Of a DNA stretch of 64,000 nt, positions 55,696-64,000 are shown in pieces. The notes under the pieces are model-generated. The model saw nothing but the letters and a program-made list of their open reading frames with translations. It made no database searches and had not been told where the DNA came from. Origin of the DNA: Acidimicrobiia bacterium (lineage in GTDB: Bacteria; Actinomycetota; Acidimicrobiia; Acidimicrobiales; Poriferisodalaceae). The stretch lies in the NCBI GenBank assembly GCA_022826045.1, contig JAJDVQ010000038.1:1-64000 (forward strand), written 5' to 3'. A program made the translations under genes and the position numbers. Numbering within the stretch: the first letter of the stretch is position 1; every line of letters begins with the position of its first letter.

Positions 55696-58485
55696 ATGTC
55701 CAATTCTCTCGTCATCGTCGAGTCGCCCGCGAAGGCGCGCACGATCTCGCGCTTCCTCGGTGACGACTACGTGGTCGAGTCCTCCGTCGGCCACATCCGG
55801 GACCTGCCGCGCAACGCGTCAGAGGTGCCTGCGGCCTTCAAGTCCGAGCAGTGGGCGACGCTCGGCGTCAACCCTGACGACGGCTTCAAGCCGTTGTACG
55901 TGGTGACCGCCAAGGACCAGGTGCGGCGGCTGAAGTCGCTGCTGCGCAACGCAGACGAGCTCTATCTCGCCACCGACGAGGACCGCGAGGGCGAGGCCAT
56001 CGCCTGGCACTTGCTCGAAGTGCTCAACCCCCAGATCCCGGTGCGCCGCATGGTCTTCCACGAGATCACCGCCGCAGCCATCCGGGAGGCCATCGACAAT
56101 CCCCGCGATCTCGACCGGCGCCTCGTCGACGCGCAGGAGGCCCGCCGCATCTTCGACCGGCTGTACGGGTACGAGGTCTCGCCGGTGCTGTGGCGCAAGG
56201 TGGCGCCGAGGCTGTCGGCGGGACGCGTGCAGAGCGTCGCCAACCGTCTCATCGTCGAGCGCGAGCGCGAGCGGATGGCGTTCAGGGCTGCGGAGTACTG
56301 GAGCCTGGTGGCCACGCTCGACGCCGGTGCAGATCCCACCGGTGCGGCCAGGCCCGGGCAGTTCGACGCGTCGCTGGCATCGCTCAACGGCCGCCGTATC
56401 GCCGCCGGGCGCGACTTCGACCAGCAGGGCGGGCTGCGCACCGACGGGGTCGCGGTGCTCAACGGCAATGCCGCGGCCGCGCTGGCCGAAGATCTCGACG
56501 GCGGGCAGTTCGCTGTGACGTCGCGCGAGTCCAAGCCGTACCGCCGCCGGCCCCCGGCGCCGTTCATCACCTCGACGCTCCAGCAGGCGGCGGGCGCACG
56601 GCTGGGCTTCTCTGCGTCGCGCACAATGGCGGCAGCCCAGCGGCTCTACGAGAACGGCCGCATCACCTACATGCGCACCGACAGCACCACCCTGTCCGAC
56701 CAGGCGCTGGATGCGGCGAGGCGGATCGTGGCCGGACGCTTCGGCGCCGAGAACCTGCCGCCCAAGCCGCGCATCTACACCCGCAAGGTCAAAAACGCGC
56801 AAGAGGCGCACGAGGCCGTCCGCCCCGCGGGCGAGAACTGGCCTCAGCCCGGCGGCGTCAACGATCTCGGCGGCGACGCCGCCCGCCTGTACGACCTGAT
56901 CTGGCAGCGCACGATCGCCAGCCAGATGATCGACGCCACCGGCGAGACCGTCACCATCCGGCTGGCGGGAACGGCGAGCTGCGAGCTGGCGCCCGAGCTG
57001 GCCGGCAGTGCGGGTGCGCCTGGCCCGCACGACGTGGAGCTCTCCGCCGCGGGCACGGTGGTCACCAGTCCCGGGTTCCGGCTGGTGTACGTGCCGGCAG
57101 CGGCGGGTGCCGACGAGGAGCCCGAGCGCATCCTGCCCGACATCGACGCCGGCGACGAGGCGACTGCAGTGGCGCTCGAGGCGTCCGAGCACAGCACGAG
57201 CCCGCCGGCCCGCTTCACCGAAGCATCGCTGATCCGCCGCCTCGAGGAGTTGGGCGTCGGCCGCCCGAGCACCTACGCCAGCATCATCGAGACGATTCAG
57301 GCACGCGGGTACGTGTGGAAGAAGGGTTCGGCGCTCGTCCCTGCGTTGGTGGCGTTCGCCACGGTCGGGCTTATGGAGCGCCACTTCGACCACCTCGTCG
57401 ACTACGCGCTCACCGCCCGGATGGAATCCGACCTCGACGAGATCGCGAACGGCGATCGCGACGCCGAGCCGTGGCTCACAGCGTTCTATTTCGGGAACAA
57501 AGATGCCCCTACGCCCGAGGCGGCCGGCGGCCTGCGCTACCTCGTCTCGGACGATCGGCTCGCGGACATCGACCCCGCAGAGATCAACAGCATCCCGATC
57601 GGCGTCGATGCCGACGGCGAGGCGGTGATGGCCCGGGTAGGGCGTTTCGGCCCGTACCTGCGGCGTGGTGACGCCACCCGCCCGCTGCCCGACGATCTCC
57701 TGCCCGACGAGCTCACCTTGGACCGGGCGCTCGAGCTGCTGGCCGAGCCCACCGAACGTGTGCTGGGCACCGATCCCGACTCGGGCCTCGACGTGCTCGT
57801 GAGGCCCGGCCGGTTCGGCCCCTACGTCTCGGTCGGCCGGCCCGACGAGACCGAAGACCGTCCCCGGACCGCTTCGCTGCTCTCTGGTCAGACGCCCGAG
57901 ACCGTGACGCTGGCAGATGCGCTGCAATTGCTGACGCTGCCGCGCACCGTCGGCGTCGACCCCGCCGACGGCGCGGAGATCACCGTGCAGAACGGGCGCT
58001 ACGGCCCCTATCTCACCAAGGCGGCTGTGGGCGATGCGAAGGCCGAGAACCGCAGCCTCGAGTCCGAGGAGCAGCTCTTCACGCTCACCGTGGACGAGGC
58101 GCTGGCGCTGCTCGCTCAGCCCCGCCGCCGCCGAGGCCAGCAGGCGGCGAGCGCGGGCCGCGAGATCGGCCAGGATCCCGACAGCGGCAAGCCGATGATC
58201 CTGCGGGACGGCCGGTTCGGGCCGTACGTGACCGACGGCGAGTACAACGCGTCGCTGCGCCAGGGCGATGATGTCGAGACGCTCACCGTCGAGCGGGCGG
58301 CGGATCTGCTGGCCGAGCGGCGGGCGAAAGGCCCCGCCAAGAAGCGCGCAGCTCGGCGCAAGGCGCCGGCGAAGAAGAAGGCAACTGCCCGCAAGAAAAC
58401 GGCGGCTCGCAAGAAGTCCGCGGCGAAGAAATCGGGGGCACGCAAGGCGCCTTCTCGAAAGAAGCCGCCCGGCACGAGCGGTTGA
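55696..58485 (+). CDS. topA: DNA topoisomerase I
   Basis: 929 residues from the ATG at 55696, GGAGG five bases upstream. Toprim domain: LVIVESPAKARTISRFLG and YLATDEDREGEAIAWHLLE. The active-site Tyr is in RITYMRTDSTTLSDQALDAA. VGRPSTYASIIETIQARGYV follows. Instead of Cys zinc fingers the C-terminal third has four repeats with GRFGPYV/GRYGPYL, as in actinobacteria, then a Lys/Ala/Arg tail of about 45 residues that should bind DNA non-specifically. It relaxes negative supercoils. Confidence 0.96.
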   Translation: MSNSLVIVESPAKARTISRFLGDDYVVESSVGHIRDLPRNASEVPAAFKSEQWATLGVNPDDGFKPLYVVTAKDQVRRLKSLLRNADELYLATDEDREGEAIAWHLLEVLNPQIPVRRMVFHEITAAAIREAIDNPRDLDRRLVDAQEARRIFDRLYGYEVSPVLWRKVAPRLSAGRVQSVANRLIVERERERMAFRAAEYWSLVATLDAGADPTGAARPGQFDASLASLNGRRIAAGRDFDQQGGLRTDGVAVLNGNAAAALAEDLDGGQFAVTSRESKPYRRRPPAPFITSTLQQAAGARLGFSASRTMAAAQRLYENGRITYMRTDSTTLSDQALDAARRIVAGRFGAENLPPKPRIYTRKVKNAQEAHEAVRPAGENWPQPGGVNDLGGDAARLYDLIWQRTIASQMIDATGETVTIRLAGTASCELAPELAGSAGAPGPHDVELSAAGTVVTSPGFRLVYVPAAAGADEEPERILPDIDAGDEATAVALEASEHSTSPPARFTEASLIRRLEELGVGRPSTYASIIETIQARGYVWKKGSALVPALVAFATVGLMERHFDHLVDYALTARMESDLDEIANGDRDAEPWLTAFYFGNKDAPTPEAAGGLRYLVSDDRLADIDPAEINSIPIGVDADGEAVMARVGRFGPYLRRGDATRPLPDDLLPDELTLDRALELLAEPTERVLGTDPDSGLDVLVRPGRFGPYVSVGRPDETEDRPRTASLLSGQTPETVTLADALQLLTLPRTVGVDPADGAEITVQNGRYGPYLTKAAVGDAKAENRSLESEEQLFTLTVDEALALLAQPRRRRGQQAASAGREIGQDPDSGKPMILRDGRFGPYVTDGEYNASLRQGDDVETLTVERAADLLAERRAKGPAKKRAARRKAPAKKKATARKKTAARKKSAAKKSGARKAPSRKKPPGTSG

Positions 58486-58597
58486 CGGCGCTGGGGAACA
58501 CGACGGACGAATCCGGGTTGTTCTGCTGAGACTGGCCCGGTGAGACTGGCGCGATGAGAGAGGGCGGCGCGCGCCTGCTCCTAGCCTGCTGAGTGCC

Positions 58598-60076
58598 ATG
58601 TGTTCGGATCGTCCGTCGCAGCCGTTCGAGTGCTCTGACGCGCCCGCCGCCGACGCAGTAGACGACACTGACACGGAGACGCGACAGCCGGGATTGTTCG
58701 CAGCCCCGGGCTTCTTGCGCCTGTGGGTCGCGCAGGTGGTGAGCTCATTCGGCGACTGGATCGGGCTGCTGGCAATCCTCGTAGTCGCGAATCGCGTCGG
58801 CGGCGATCAGCCCGGCGCAGCCATCACGCTCGTCATCACGGCGCGGATCCTGCCGGGGTTCTTCCTGGCTTCGGCGGGCGGCATCATCGTGGACCGCTTC
58901 AACCGCAAACGGCTCTTGGTGGTCTGCGACATCGTGCGGGCCAGCGTGCTGCTGACCATCCCGTTCATCGATTCGGTGTGGGCACTGGTGCTGGCGTCGC
59001 TGGCACTGGAGCTGGCGACATCGCTGTGGAGCCCGGCCAAGGAGGCCATCGTTCCCAACATCGTGCCCGAGCGGCACCTGACGGCGGCCAACTCGCTCGG
59101 CATGGTTGCTGCGTACGGCACGTTCTTCGTGGGTGGGCTGGCATTCGCCGGCATGGCCAAGCTCGGTGCTGCGTTCGGCTGGACCGACGTCGGGCAGGTG
59201 GAAATGGCCCTCGTCGTCGACTCGGCAACGTTCCTGGTGGCGGCGTTGCTGATCGCCACGCTGCCCTTGGCGCCACATGTCACCGCGGCGCATCGCAAGC
59301 GCGACTCTGGCCGACGCATCGACTGGAGCCAGGGTTTCCGCGACCTGCGCGAAGGCTGGGACTTCATCTTCCTGAGCCCGCAAGTCAGGGCGGTGCTCGT
59401 GGGGCTGAGCACCGGCATGATCGCCGGCGGCATGCTGATCCCGCTCAGCGTGGTGTTCAACGACGAGATTCTCGGCGCGGGAAGCGCCGGTCACAGCACG
59501 ATTCTCGTCGTCATGGGCGTCGGCGCCGGAGTGGGCGTCAGTCTCGTCACGCTCCTGCAGAGCATCGCCACCCGGCGACGCGAGCGCGTGGGCACCGAAC
59601 CCCTCGGCCGGACACGGCAGTTCGTGACGTCGTTGTTCCTCGCCGGCGGGGCGCTCGGATTCGCCGCGACGATCTCGATCTCGATCGTTGCGTACGCAGC
59701 TGTGTTTGTGCTCGGTGTGGCAGCCGGCTCGGTGTACGTGACCGGCGTGACGCTGCTGCACGAGAACGTGGAGGAGGTGCTGCGCGGGCGGATTTTCGCT
59801 GCGATGTTCACCCTCGTGCGGTTCTTCGTGCTCGTCGGCATGGCGATGGGCGGTTTCCTGTCGGACGGCTTCAACTGGCTGTTCGATGAGCTCTTCGACA
59901 ACCGCATCGCACTCGGCGACTGGGAGCTGGCGCTGCCCGGCGTGCGCGGGGCGCTGTGGCTGGGCTCGCTGCTGATGCTGCTGGCCGGTGCTCTGGCCGC
60001 CCTGTCGCTGCGCAGCAAGAAGGGTGTGGGGCGGCGAGCGCCGCAGTCCGCTGGAACCACCGAGGACACGGCATGA
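58598..60076 (+). CDS. MFS transporter
   Basis: 492 residues with twelve hydrophobic segments after a polar 40-residue N-terminus. FLRLWVAQVVSSFGDWIGLL and the loop VDRFNRKRLLVVCDIVRASV are typical of the MFS_3 (EntS/multidrug-like) branch. A long central loop (TAAHRKRDSGRRIDWSQGFR) joins the halves. Substrate unknown; export of a drug or metabolite is likely. The stop overlaps the tmk start (ATGA), so it is read with tmk and holB. No ribosome site is evident before the ATG at 58598. Confidence 0.88.
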   Translation: MCSDRPSQPFECSDAPAADAVDDTDTETRQPGLFAAPGFLRLWVAQVVSSFGDWIGLLAILVVANRVGGDQPGAAITLVITARILPGFFLASAGGIIVDRFNRKRLLVVCDIVRASVLLTIPFIDSVWALVLASLALELATSLWSPAKEAIVPNIVPERHLTAANSLGMVAAYGTFFVGGLAFAGMAKLGAAFGWTDVGQVEMALVVDSATFLVAALLIATLPLAPHVTAAHRKRDSGRRIDWSQGFRDLREGWDFIFLSPQVRAVLVGLSTGMIAGGMLIPLSVVFNDEILGAGSAGHSTILVVMGVGAGVGVSLVTLLQSIATRRRERVGTEPLGRTRQFVTSLFLAGGALGFAATISISIVAYAAVFVLGVAAGSVYVTGVTLLHENVEEVLRGRIFAAMFTLVRFFVLVGMAMGGFLSDGFNWLFDELFDNRIALGDWELALPGVRGALWLGSLLMLLAGALAALSLRSKKGVGRRAPQSAGTTEDTA

Positions 60077-60819
60077 CCCGGCGTGGCCGCTACATCGCGC
60101 TCGAGGGATTCGACGGCAGCGGCAAGTCCACCCAGGCGGCCCTGCTGGCGGCGGCACGAGACGCGGTGCTCACCCGTGAACCGGGAGGCACGCCGCTGGG
60201 GGAGGCCCTGCGGAGTGCGCTGCTGCATGCTGACGCCGAGGCGGCCCCTGCCCCGCGGGCTGAGGCGCTGCTGTTCTGCGCCGATCGGGCGCAGCACGTC
60301 GCGTCCGTTGTAGCGCCAGCGCTGGAGTCGGGCCGCGACGTGGTCACCGACCGGTCCTACGGGTCGACGCTGGCCTATCAGGGCTACGGACGGGGGTTGC
60401 TGCTGGACGAACTGCGCGAACTGATCGACTACGCCAGCCGCCGACCTGCAGACGGGTCCGGCGAACTGCCCGAGCTCATTCTGCCCGACGTGGTGGTGCT
60501 GCTCGATGTTCCGCTTGCGGATTCGGATCGGCGCGTGCACCGTCTCGATCGCATCGGCGGCGAGCAGATGTCGCTGCTGGAACCAGACGTGGAATCAGGC
60601 TCGGCAACCGACCAAGGCGCCGATGAGCCGACCGGCGACGGCCCGGACCGCCTCGAGGGCGAGGAGCTGGAGTTCGCGTTGCGCGTGTGGCGCAGCTATC
60701 GCGAGCTGTGCGACGCCGAAGGTGATCGCTGGGTGCTCGTGGACGCCACGGGCAGCGTCGATGAGGTGGCGGCGCGCGTGGCCGAGGCGGTCACGACCCA
60801 TCCCGCAATGGCGGGCTAG
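60073..60819 (+). CDS. tmk: Thymidylate kinase
   Basis: 248 residues from the ATG that overlaps the MFS stop. ALEGFDGSGKSTQAALLAAA is the P-loop, LTREPGGTPLGEALR the DRX/TMP region, and VVTDRSYGSTLAYQGYGRG the second TMP motif. Near residue 170 an acidic, low-complexity stretch (SGSATDQGADEPTGDGPDR) makes the protein longer than the usual 210; the canonical catalytic lid may be altered. It phosphorylates dTMP for DNA synthesis. holB follows after nine bases, the standard tmk-holB arrangement. Confidence 0.95.
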   Translation: MTRRGRYIALEGFDGSGKSTQAALLAAARDAVLTREPGGTPLGEALRSALLHADAEAAPAPRAEALLFCADRAQHVASVVAPALESGRDVVTDRSYGSTLAYQGYGRGLLLDELRELIDYASRRPADGSGELPELILPDVVVLLDVPLADSDRRVHRLDRIGGEQMSLLEPDVESGSATDQGADEPTGDGPDRLEGEELEFALRVWRSYRELCDAEGDRWVLVDATGSVDEVAARVAEAVTTHPAMAG

Positions 60820-60828
60820 GCCCTCGCG

Positions 60829-62190
60829 ATGGCCACGACGTCAGATGACGACGGCGACGCAGCGGCAGCCGCAGTCGGCAGCGCCGAACCCGCAGAGCTC
60901 TCGCTGTTCGACTTCGGCGACGAGCCGGCGCTGGCATCCCCCGAGTCTGCGCCGCCGCCTGAGCCGCCCCCGCCGGTCGCCGAGCCCGCACAGCGCGTCG
61001 CAGCGGCTGTCCCGGCAGAGGAGGCAGTGCCGTCCGACGAAGCTGCCCCGGTTGCCGACGCAGCACCAGGCGATGTGGCAGTGCCGTCCAAAGCGGCCAT
61101 GCGCGCACCCGCTGCGCCGCCCCCGGCCCCGCCAGCCGACGAGCCGCCGGTGGGCAACCTGCTCGATGGCATCGTCGGGCAGCCGGCCGCAGTCGACCGC
61201 CTGCAGGCATCGCTCGACTCGCCGCTGCCTGCGTACCTGTTCGTGGGCCCCGCGGGCGCCGGCCTGCGCAGCGCGGCATGCCGGTTCGCCGGCGAACTGC
61301 TCGCGGCCCGCAGCGCCACACCCGAGCGGGAGCGCCGTCTCGCGCTCGCCGACCAGCACCCCGACCTGTTGGTATTCGACCGAGTCGGCGCGGCCATGAC
61401 CGCGCAACAGGCCCGTTCCGCAGTCCGCGCCGCCGCCGCCGCACCCGTGGAGGGGGGCCAGAAGGTCATCGTGCTCAGCGACGTCGACCGCGCCGGGCTG
61501 CAGGCGCCCATCCTGCTCAAGTCCGTGGAGGAGCCTCCGCCGTCATGCGTGTTCGTGCTGCTCGCCGAGGAGGTCAACCGGGCGATGGAGACGCTGGCCT
61601 CCCGCTGCGTCCGCGTCGACTTCGAGGCGCTGAGCGAGGCAGACCTGAGCGCTCTGCTGCGCGGCGACGGCATCAGCGAGGAGCGTGCGGCCTTTGCCGC
61701 GGCGGCAGCCGGCGGCTCGATCGAGCGCGCCCGCCTGCTCGCCTCCGACGACGCTGCTGCGGCACGCATCGAATCGTGGCGGGGTCTGCGCCGATCACTG
61801 GACGGCACCGCGTCGAGCGCCATGGCAGCCACCGACGCCGCGCTGGCCGCCGCCGAGGATGCTGCGGCCCCACTCGAGGCCCGTCACGACGCCGAGCGAG
61901 CCGAGGCCGATGAGCGCGCCGAGCTGTACGGCACCAACGCCGGCCGCAGCTCGCTCGACGAGCGCCACCGCCGCGAGCTGCGGCGAGTGCGCACCGACGA
62001 GCTGGCCATGGGATTCGCCGTGCTGTCGGCACAGATCCGCGACGAGGCCCGCACCGGAGCGCTGCGGGCCGAGGCTGCGGCGAACGAGCTGGGGGCCATC
62101 GCGGATGCCGCTGAGGCCTTGCGCTTCAATGCCAACCAGCGGCTCGCGCTGAGCCGACTGTTCATCAGCCTCGGTCGTTCCCGGCTCTAG
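60829..62190 (+). CDS. holB: DNA polymerase III delta' subunit
   Basis: 453 residues. The first 105 are Ala/Pro/Glu-rich and disordered (ESAPPPEPPPPVAEPAQRVA), an unusual addition. The AAA+-like core starts at LLDGIVGQPAAVDRLQASL; its P-loop is degenerate (LFVGPAGAGLRSAA, no GKT/S), fitting the non-hydrolysing delta' role. VIVLSDVDRAGLQAPILLKS and ETLASRCVRVDF (an SRC-like arginine finger region) follow. No zinc-module Cys are seen. It is part of the clamp loader that places the sliding clamp for DnaE. Confidence 0.9.
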   Translation: MATTSDDDGDAAAAAVGSAEPAELSLFDFGDEPALASPESAPPPEPPPPVAEPAQRVAAAVPAEEAVPSDEAAPVADAAPGDVAVPSKAAMRAPAAPPPAPPADEPPVGNLLDGIVGQPAAVDRLQASLDSPLPAYLFVGPAGAGLRSAACRFAGELLAARSATPERERRLALADQHPDLLVFDRVGAAMTAQQARSAVRAAAAAPVEGGQKVIVLSDVDRAGLQAPILLKSVEEPPPSCVFVLLAEEVNRAMETLASRCVRVDFEALSEADLSALLRGDGISEERAAFAAAAAGGSIERARLLASDDAAAARIESWRGLRRSLDGTASSAMAATDAALAAAEDAAAPLEARHDAERAEADERAELYGTNAGRSSLDERHRRELRRVRTDELAMGFAVLSAQIRDEARTGALRAEAAANELGAIADAAEALRFNANQRLALSRLFISLGRSRL

Positions 62191-62222
62191 CACCCCGCCG
62201 CCGAGCCCGCCGCCGACCTGTG

Positions 62223-62294
62223 AGCCCGAGGTGGGGATTGAACCCACGACCTGCTCTTTACGAGAGAGCCGCTCTGCCACTGAGCTACTCGGGC
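62223..62294 (-). tRNA. tRNA-Thr(CGT)
   Basis: A full 72-base cloverleaf on the minus strand: acceptor GCCCGAG/CTCGGGC, D arm GCTC-AGTGGCA-GAGC, anticodon arm GCTCT-CTCGTAA-AGAGC (anticodon CGT), T arm GTGGG-TTCAATC-CCCAC, discriminator T. CCA is not encoded. It reads ACG codons. Confidence 0.95.
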
Positions 62295-62482
62295 AGGGGT
62301 TGGTGCGTTTTCCGGCGGGTAATTCGGCCTTCGGGTCGCTCAGGTGGCTGGTTGAGCGATAGCCGACACCGGGCGCAGGTTACTGGGCCGCCGCCGGGGC
62401 TGCGTGGCTCGGTCGCCTGGTGAGAGCCGGTGTGCGGGCGCGGCAAAGCCGGCCGGTTCGGGTCTGCGGGGTCAGGCGGCGG

Positions 62483-63889
62483 TCAGGTGTTGGGCGGCAG
62501 CTTGTGGCACCCGAACCATTCGTCGAACTGTTCGCGCTTGTTGCGGCGCATGTAGTAGGCGAGCGCCCGGATGCCGGTGAACAGCTGATAGCCGGCGAGT
62601 TCGAAGGTCACTCGATTGCGTCCGGTGGTGCGGGCGCGGCGGCTGGGCAGCCGTGCTTTGAGGTCGGCGTTGAGTGATTCGACGTCTTGGCGGAGCCCGA
62701 GCAGCTCCCGGCCCGCGGGGTCGCTTTCGGGCAGCACGCTGAGCGCTCGGGTGCGCCGCTGCCCGCTCTTGATCTCGTCGCGGGTGGAGTTGAACTGGAT
62801 CGTGACGCGGGCTTTGCGGAATCTCTCGGGCACGCCGGGTGCGTCGGGGATGATCCGGCGGCCGTACACGACGGTGCGGTTCTCGCGTCGGTAGCGGAAG
62901 TCCGTGCCGGGCCGCAGCGCGACGCACTGCTTGTTGCCTTTGTTGTCGTAACACACGGCGGCTGGTGTCCCGTCGATTGCTTCGATGTCGAGTTCGGTCT
63001 TGGTGCCGTCGGTGAGGGTGAAGATGTGCTTGCCGAGGTGACGGTAGGCGTAGCGGCCGCCTTTGGTGCGTTGGACTTTGCCGACGGGGATCACGCCGCG
63101 GTCCAACAGCGTGTCGCGCTCCTTCTGGTGCATGGCCATGTCGTAGACGAACGCGGCGACCTTGCCGCCGCGGCCGTCGATCATTCCGATGAGGTCGAGT
63201 GCCATGTCGACCGCGAGGCCGCATTCGTTGGCGGGGCTGCCGTGCGAGGGGTCGTGCAGGCGGATCGACAGCGGGACGCGTTCGCCTTTGTGGGGCGCTC
63301 GGGCCTCGCAGATTACTGCGAGGTGCCCGGCGTTGCGGAAGTGGCGGGCTTGGGAGTCGCGGGTGAACTGCAGCGCATCAGGGTCGTGGAGCAGCAGCTT
63401 CTCGCCGGTGCTGCGGTCGATGGCGTCTTCGGCGAGGGCTTTGTAGCGGGCGGGTATCCATGTGCCGTCGCCGATGATGCAACTCGACGACGGCGGGCGG
63501 CTGAAATTGCCGTCGGTTTTGAACAGTTCGATGGCGATGGCGATGCACACGCTGATGGCGTCGATCTTGGTCAGCAGGTCGCCGAACGACGCGAGGTCGG
63601 CGATGCGGTTGCGCCAGCGGCTGTACTGGTCGCGGCTGGGCGGGGTCTCCGACAGCCGCCGGCTCTCGTCGTCGGGGTAGGCGGCGGCGACGGTCCGGCG
63701 CAGCCGTTCCCAGGTCTTGGGGTCGCTGAGTTCGCGTTCGGCGGCGCGTTGGCTGCCTGTGGCCCACACGGCGAGCCAGAACAACAAGATGTCGGCGAAC
63801 TTGCAGCTGCGGGGCCGCCCCGCCGCAGCCGAGTGCCGGGCGAATTCGTCTTCGAGGTCGGAGTGCATCTGCCACAGCGGCCCGAACAC
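62483..63889 (-). CDS. DDE transposase, IS4/IS5-like
   Basis: 468 residues from a GTG at 63889. The frame stays open to the window edge (preceding residues include SITGRPLGTSAAQDIELC), so the true start may lie outside. Candidate catalytic residues: Asp in IIGDGTWIPAR, Asp in AAFVYDMAMHQKERD, Glu in RQDVESLNADLKARL, as in IS4/IS5-type DDE enzymes. A beta-rich insert (YAYRHLGKHIFTLTDGTKTE) lies between the second Asp and Glu. No stop breaks the frame. Terminal repeats cannot be defined because one end is missing. The 188 bases between it and the tRNA hold no gene. Confidence 0.78.
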   Translation of the reverse strand: MFGPLWQMHSDLEDEFARHSAAAGRPRSCKFADILLFWLAVWATGSQRAAERELSDPKTWERLRRTVAAAYPDDESRRLSETPPSRDQYSRWRNRIADLASFGDLLTKIDAISVCIAIAIELFKTDGNFSRPPSSSCIIGDGTWIPARYKALAEDAIDRSTGEKLLLHDPDALQFTRDSQARHFRNAGHLAVICEARAPHKGERVPLSIRLHDPSHGSPANECGLAVDMALDLIGMIDGRGGKVAAFVYDMAMHQKERDTLLDRGVIPVGKVQRTKGGRYAYRHLGKHIFTLTDGTKTELDIEAIDGTPAAVCYDNKGNKQCVALRPGTDFRYRRENRTVVYGRRIIPDAPGVPERFRKARVTIQFNSTRDEIKSGQRRTRALSVLPESDPAGRELLGLRQDVESLNADLKARLPSRRARTTGRNRVTFELAGYQLFTGIRALAYYMRRNKREQFDEWFGCHKLPPNT

Positions 63890-64000
63890 CGCGCACAGTT
63901 CGATGTCCTGCGCGGCCGAGGTCCCCAGCGGCCGCCCGGTGATGCTGCGGGAGCGGTTCGCGTTCGGGTAGGGCGTGGATGGGGCCGTCGGTGCGATCCG

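Noticed and set aside
55819-58674. 951-residue minus-strand frame opposite topA
   Set aside because: Antisense shadow of topA in GC-rich DNA.

Overview
The window is GC-rich actinobacterial DNA. It carries GTG starts, Shine-Dalgarno sites, Ala/Pro-rich extensions, a membrane pyrophosphatase, B-type SdhCAB, two proteins with cell-wall-binding repeat 2 (CWB2) domains and a Lys/Ala-tailed TopA. The best guess is an uncultivated or little-studied Acidimicrobiia-like bacterium. This is inferred from gene content; no 16S gene is present.

Layout. 0-3.3 kb is a mobile-element graveyard: an internally deleted IS110 transposase, an ImmA/IrrE peptidase coupled to a small Cys/His protein, and a truncated IS256 transposase. 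3.3-7.5 kb holds a secreted CWB2-metalloprotease fusion and an ECF sigma factor with a long, apparently membrane-crossing C-terminal extension. 7.6-17.4 kb is mostly housekeeping and redox: two SDRs and a nitroreductase, a Fpg/Nei glycosylase with an SCP2-like protein, hemB, an aquaporin, a medium-chain dehydrogenase and thrS. 17.4-27.7 kb holds a 60-residue membrane protein, dnaE, an HD-domain protein, TerC, a flotillin/NfeD-like pair, a PPOX-fold protein and a PQQ-type sugar dehydrogenase lipoprotein. 27.8-33.8 kb holds a secreted CWB2/beta-propeller protein and the sdhC-sdhA-sdhB operon. 33.9-39.2 kb holds a truncated GH2-like gene, an unusual non-coding stretch with two tandem tRNA-like elements, then a MoxR-type ATPase/VWA pair. 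39.2-43.0 kb holds TetR/LLM oxidoreductase, a STAS protein and nhaA behind a large nested hairpin. 43.0-46.6 kb is an accessory defence-type island: a MITE-like element, a decayed GHKL ATPase with an Mrr-N winged-helix partner, and an AbiE-type toxin-antitoxin pair. It is bracketed by two copies of the nhaA 3' end. 46.7-62.2 kb is core again: hppA, a VapBC pair, a GMC oxidoreductase divergent from a choline-sulfatase-like gene, amt, a DUF368 transporter, topA, an MFS transporter, tmk and holB. It ends with tRNA-Thr(CGT) and a DDE transposase running to the right edge.

How the genes work together. sdhCAB is complex II. tmk, holB, dnaE and topA serve DNA synthesis and topology. The sulfatase and GMC genes suggest conversion of choline sulfate to choline to betaine. 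NhaA and the pyrophosphatase maintain ion gradients.

The most unusual items are the tandem tRNA-like elements whose acceptor stems differ but stay paired (35409-35566), the 93-nt nested palindrome in front of nhaA (41569-41661), the sigma factor with a putative membrane/extracellular extension, the nhaA-bracketed island with its MITE, and a dispersed 51-nt repeat, one copy of which is read in frame inside a protein.
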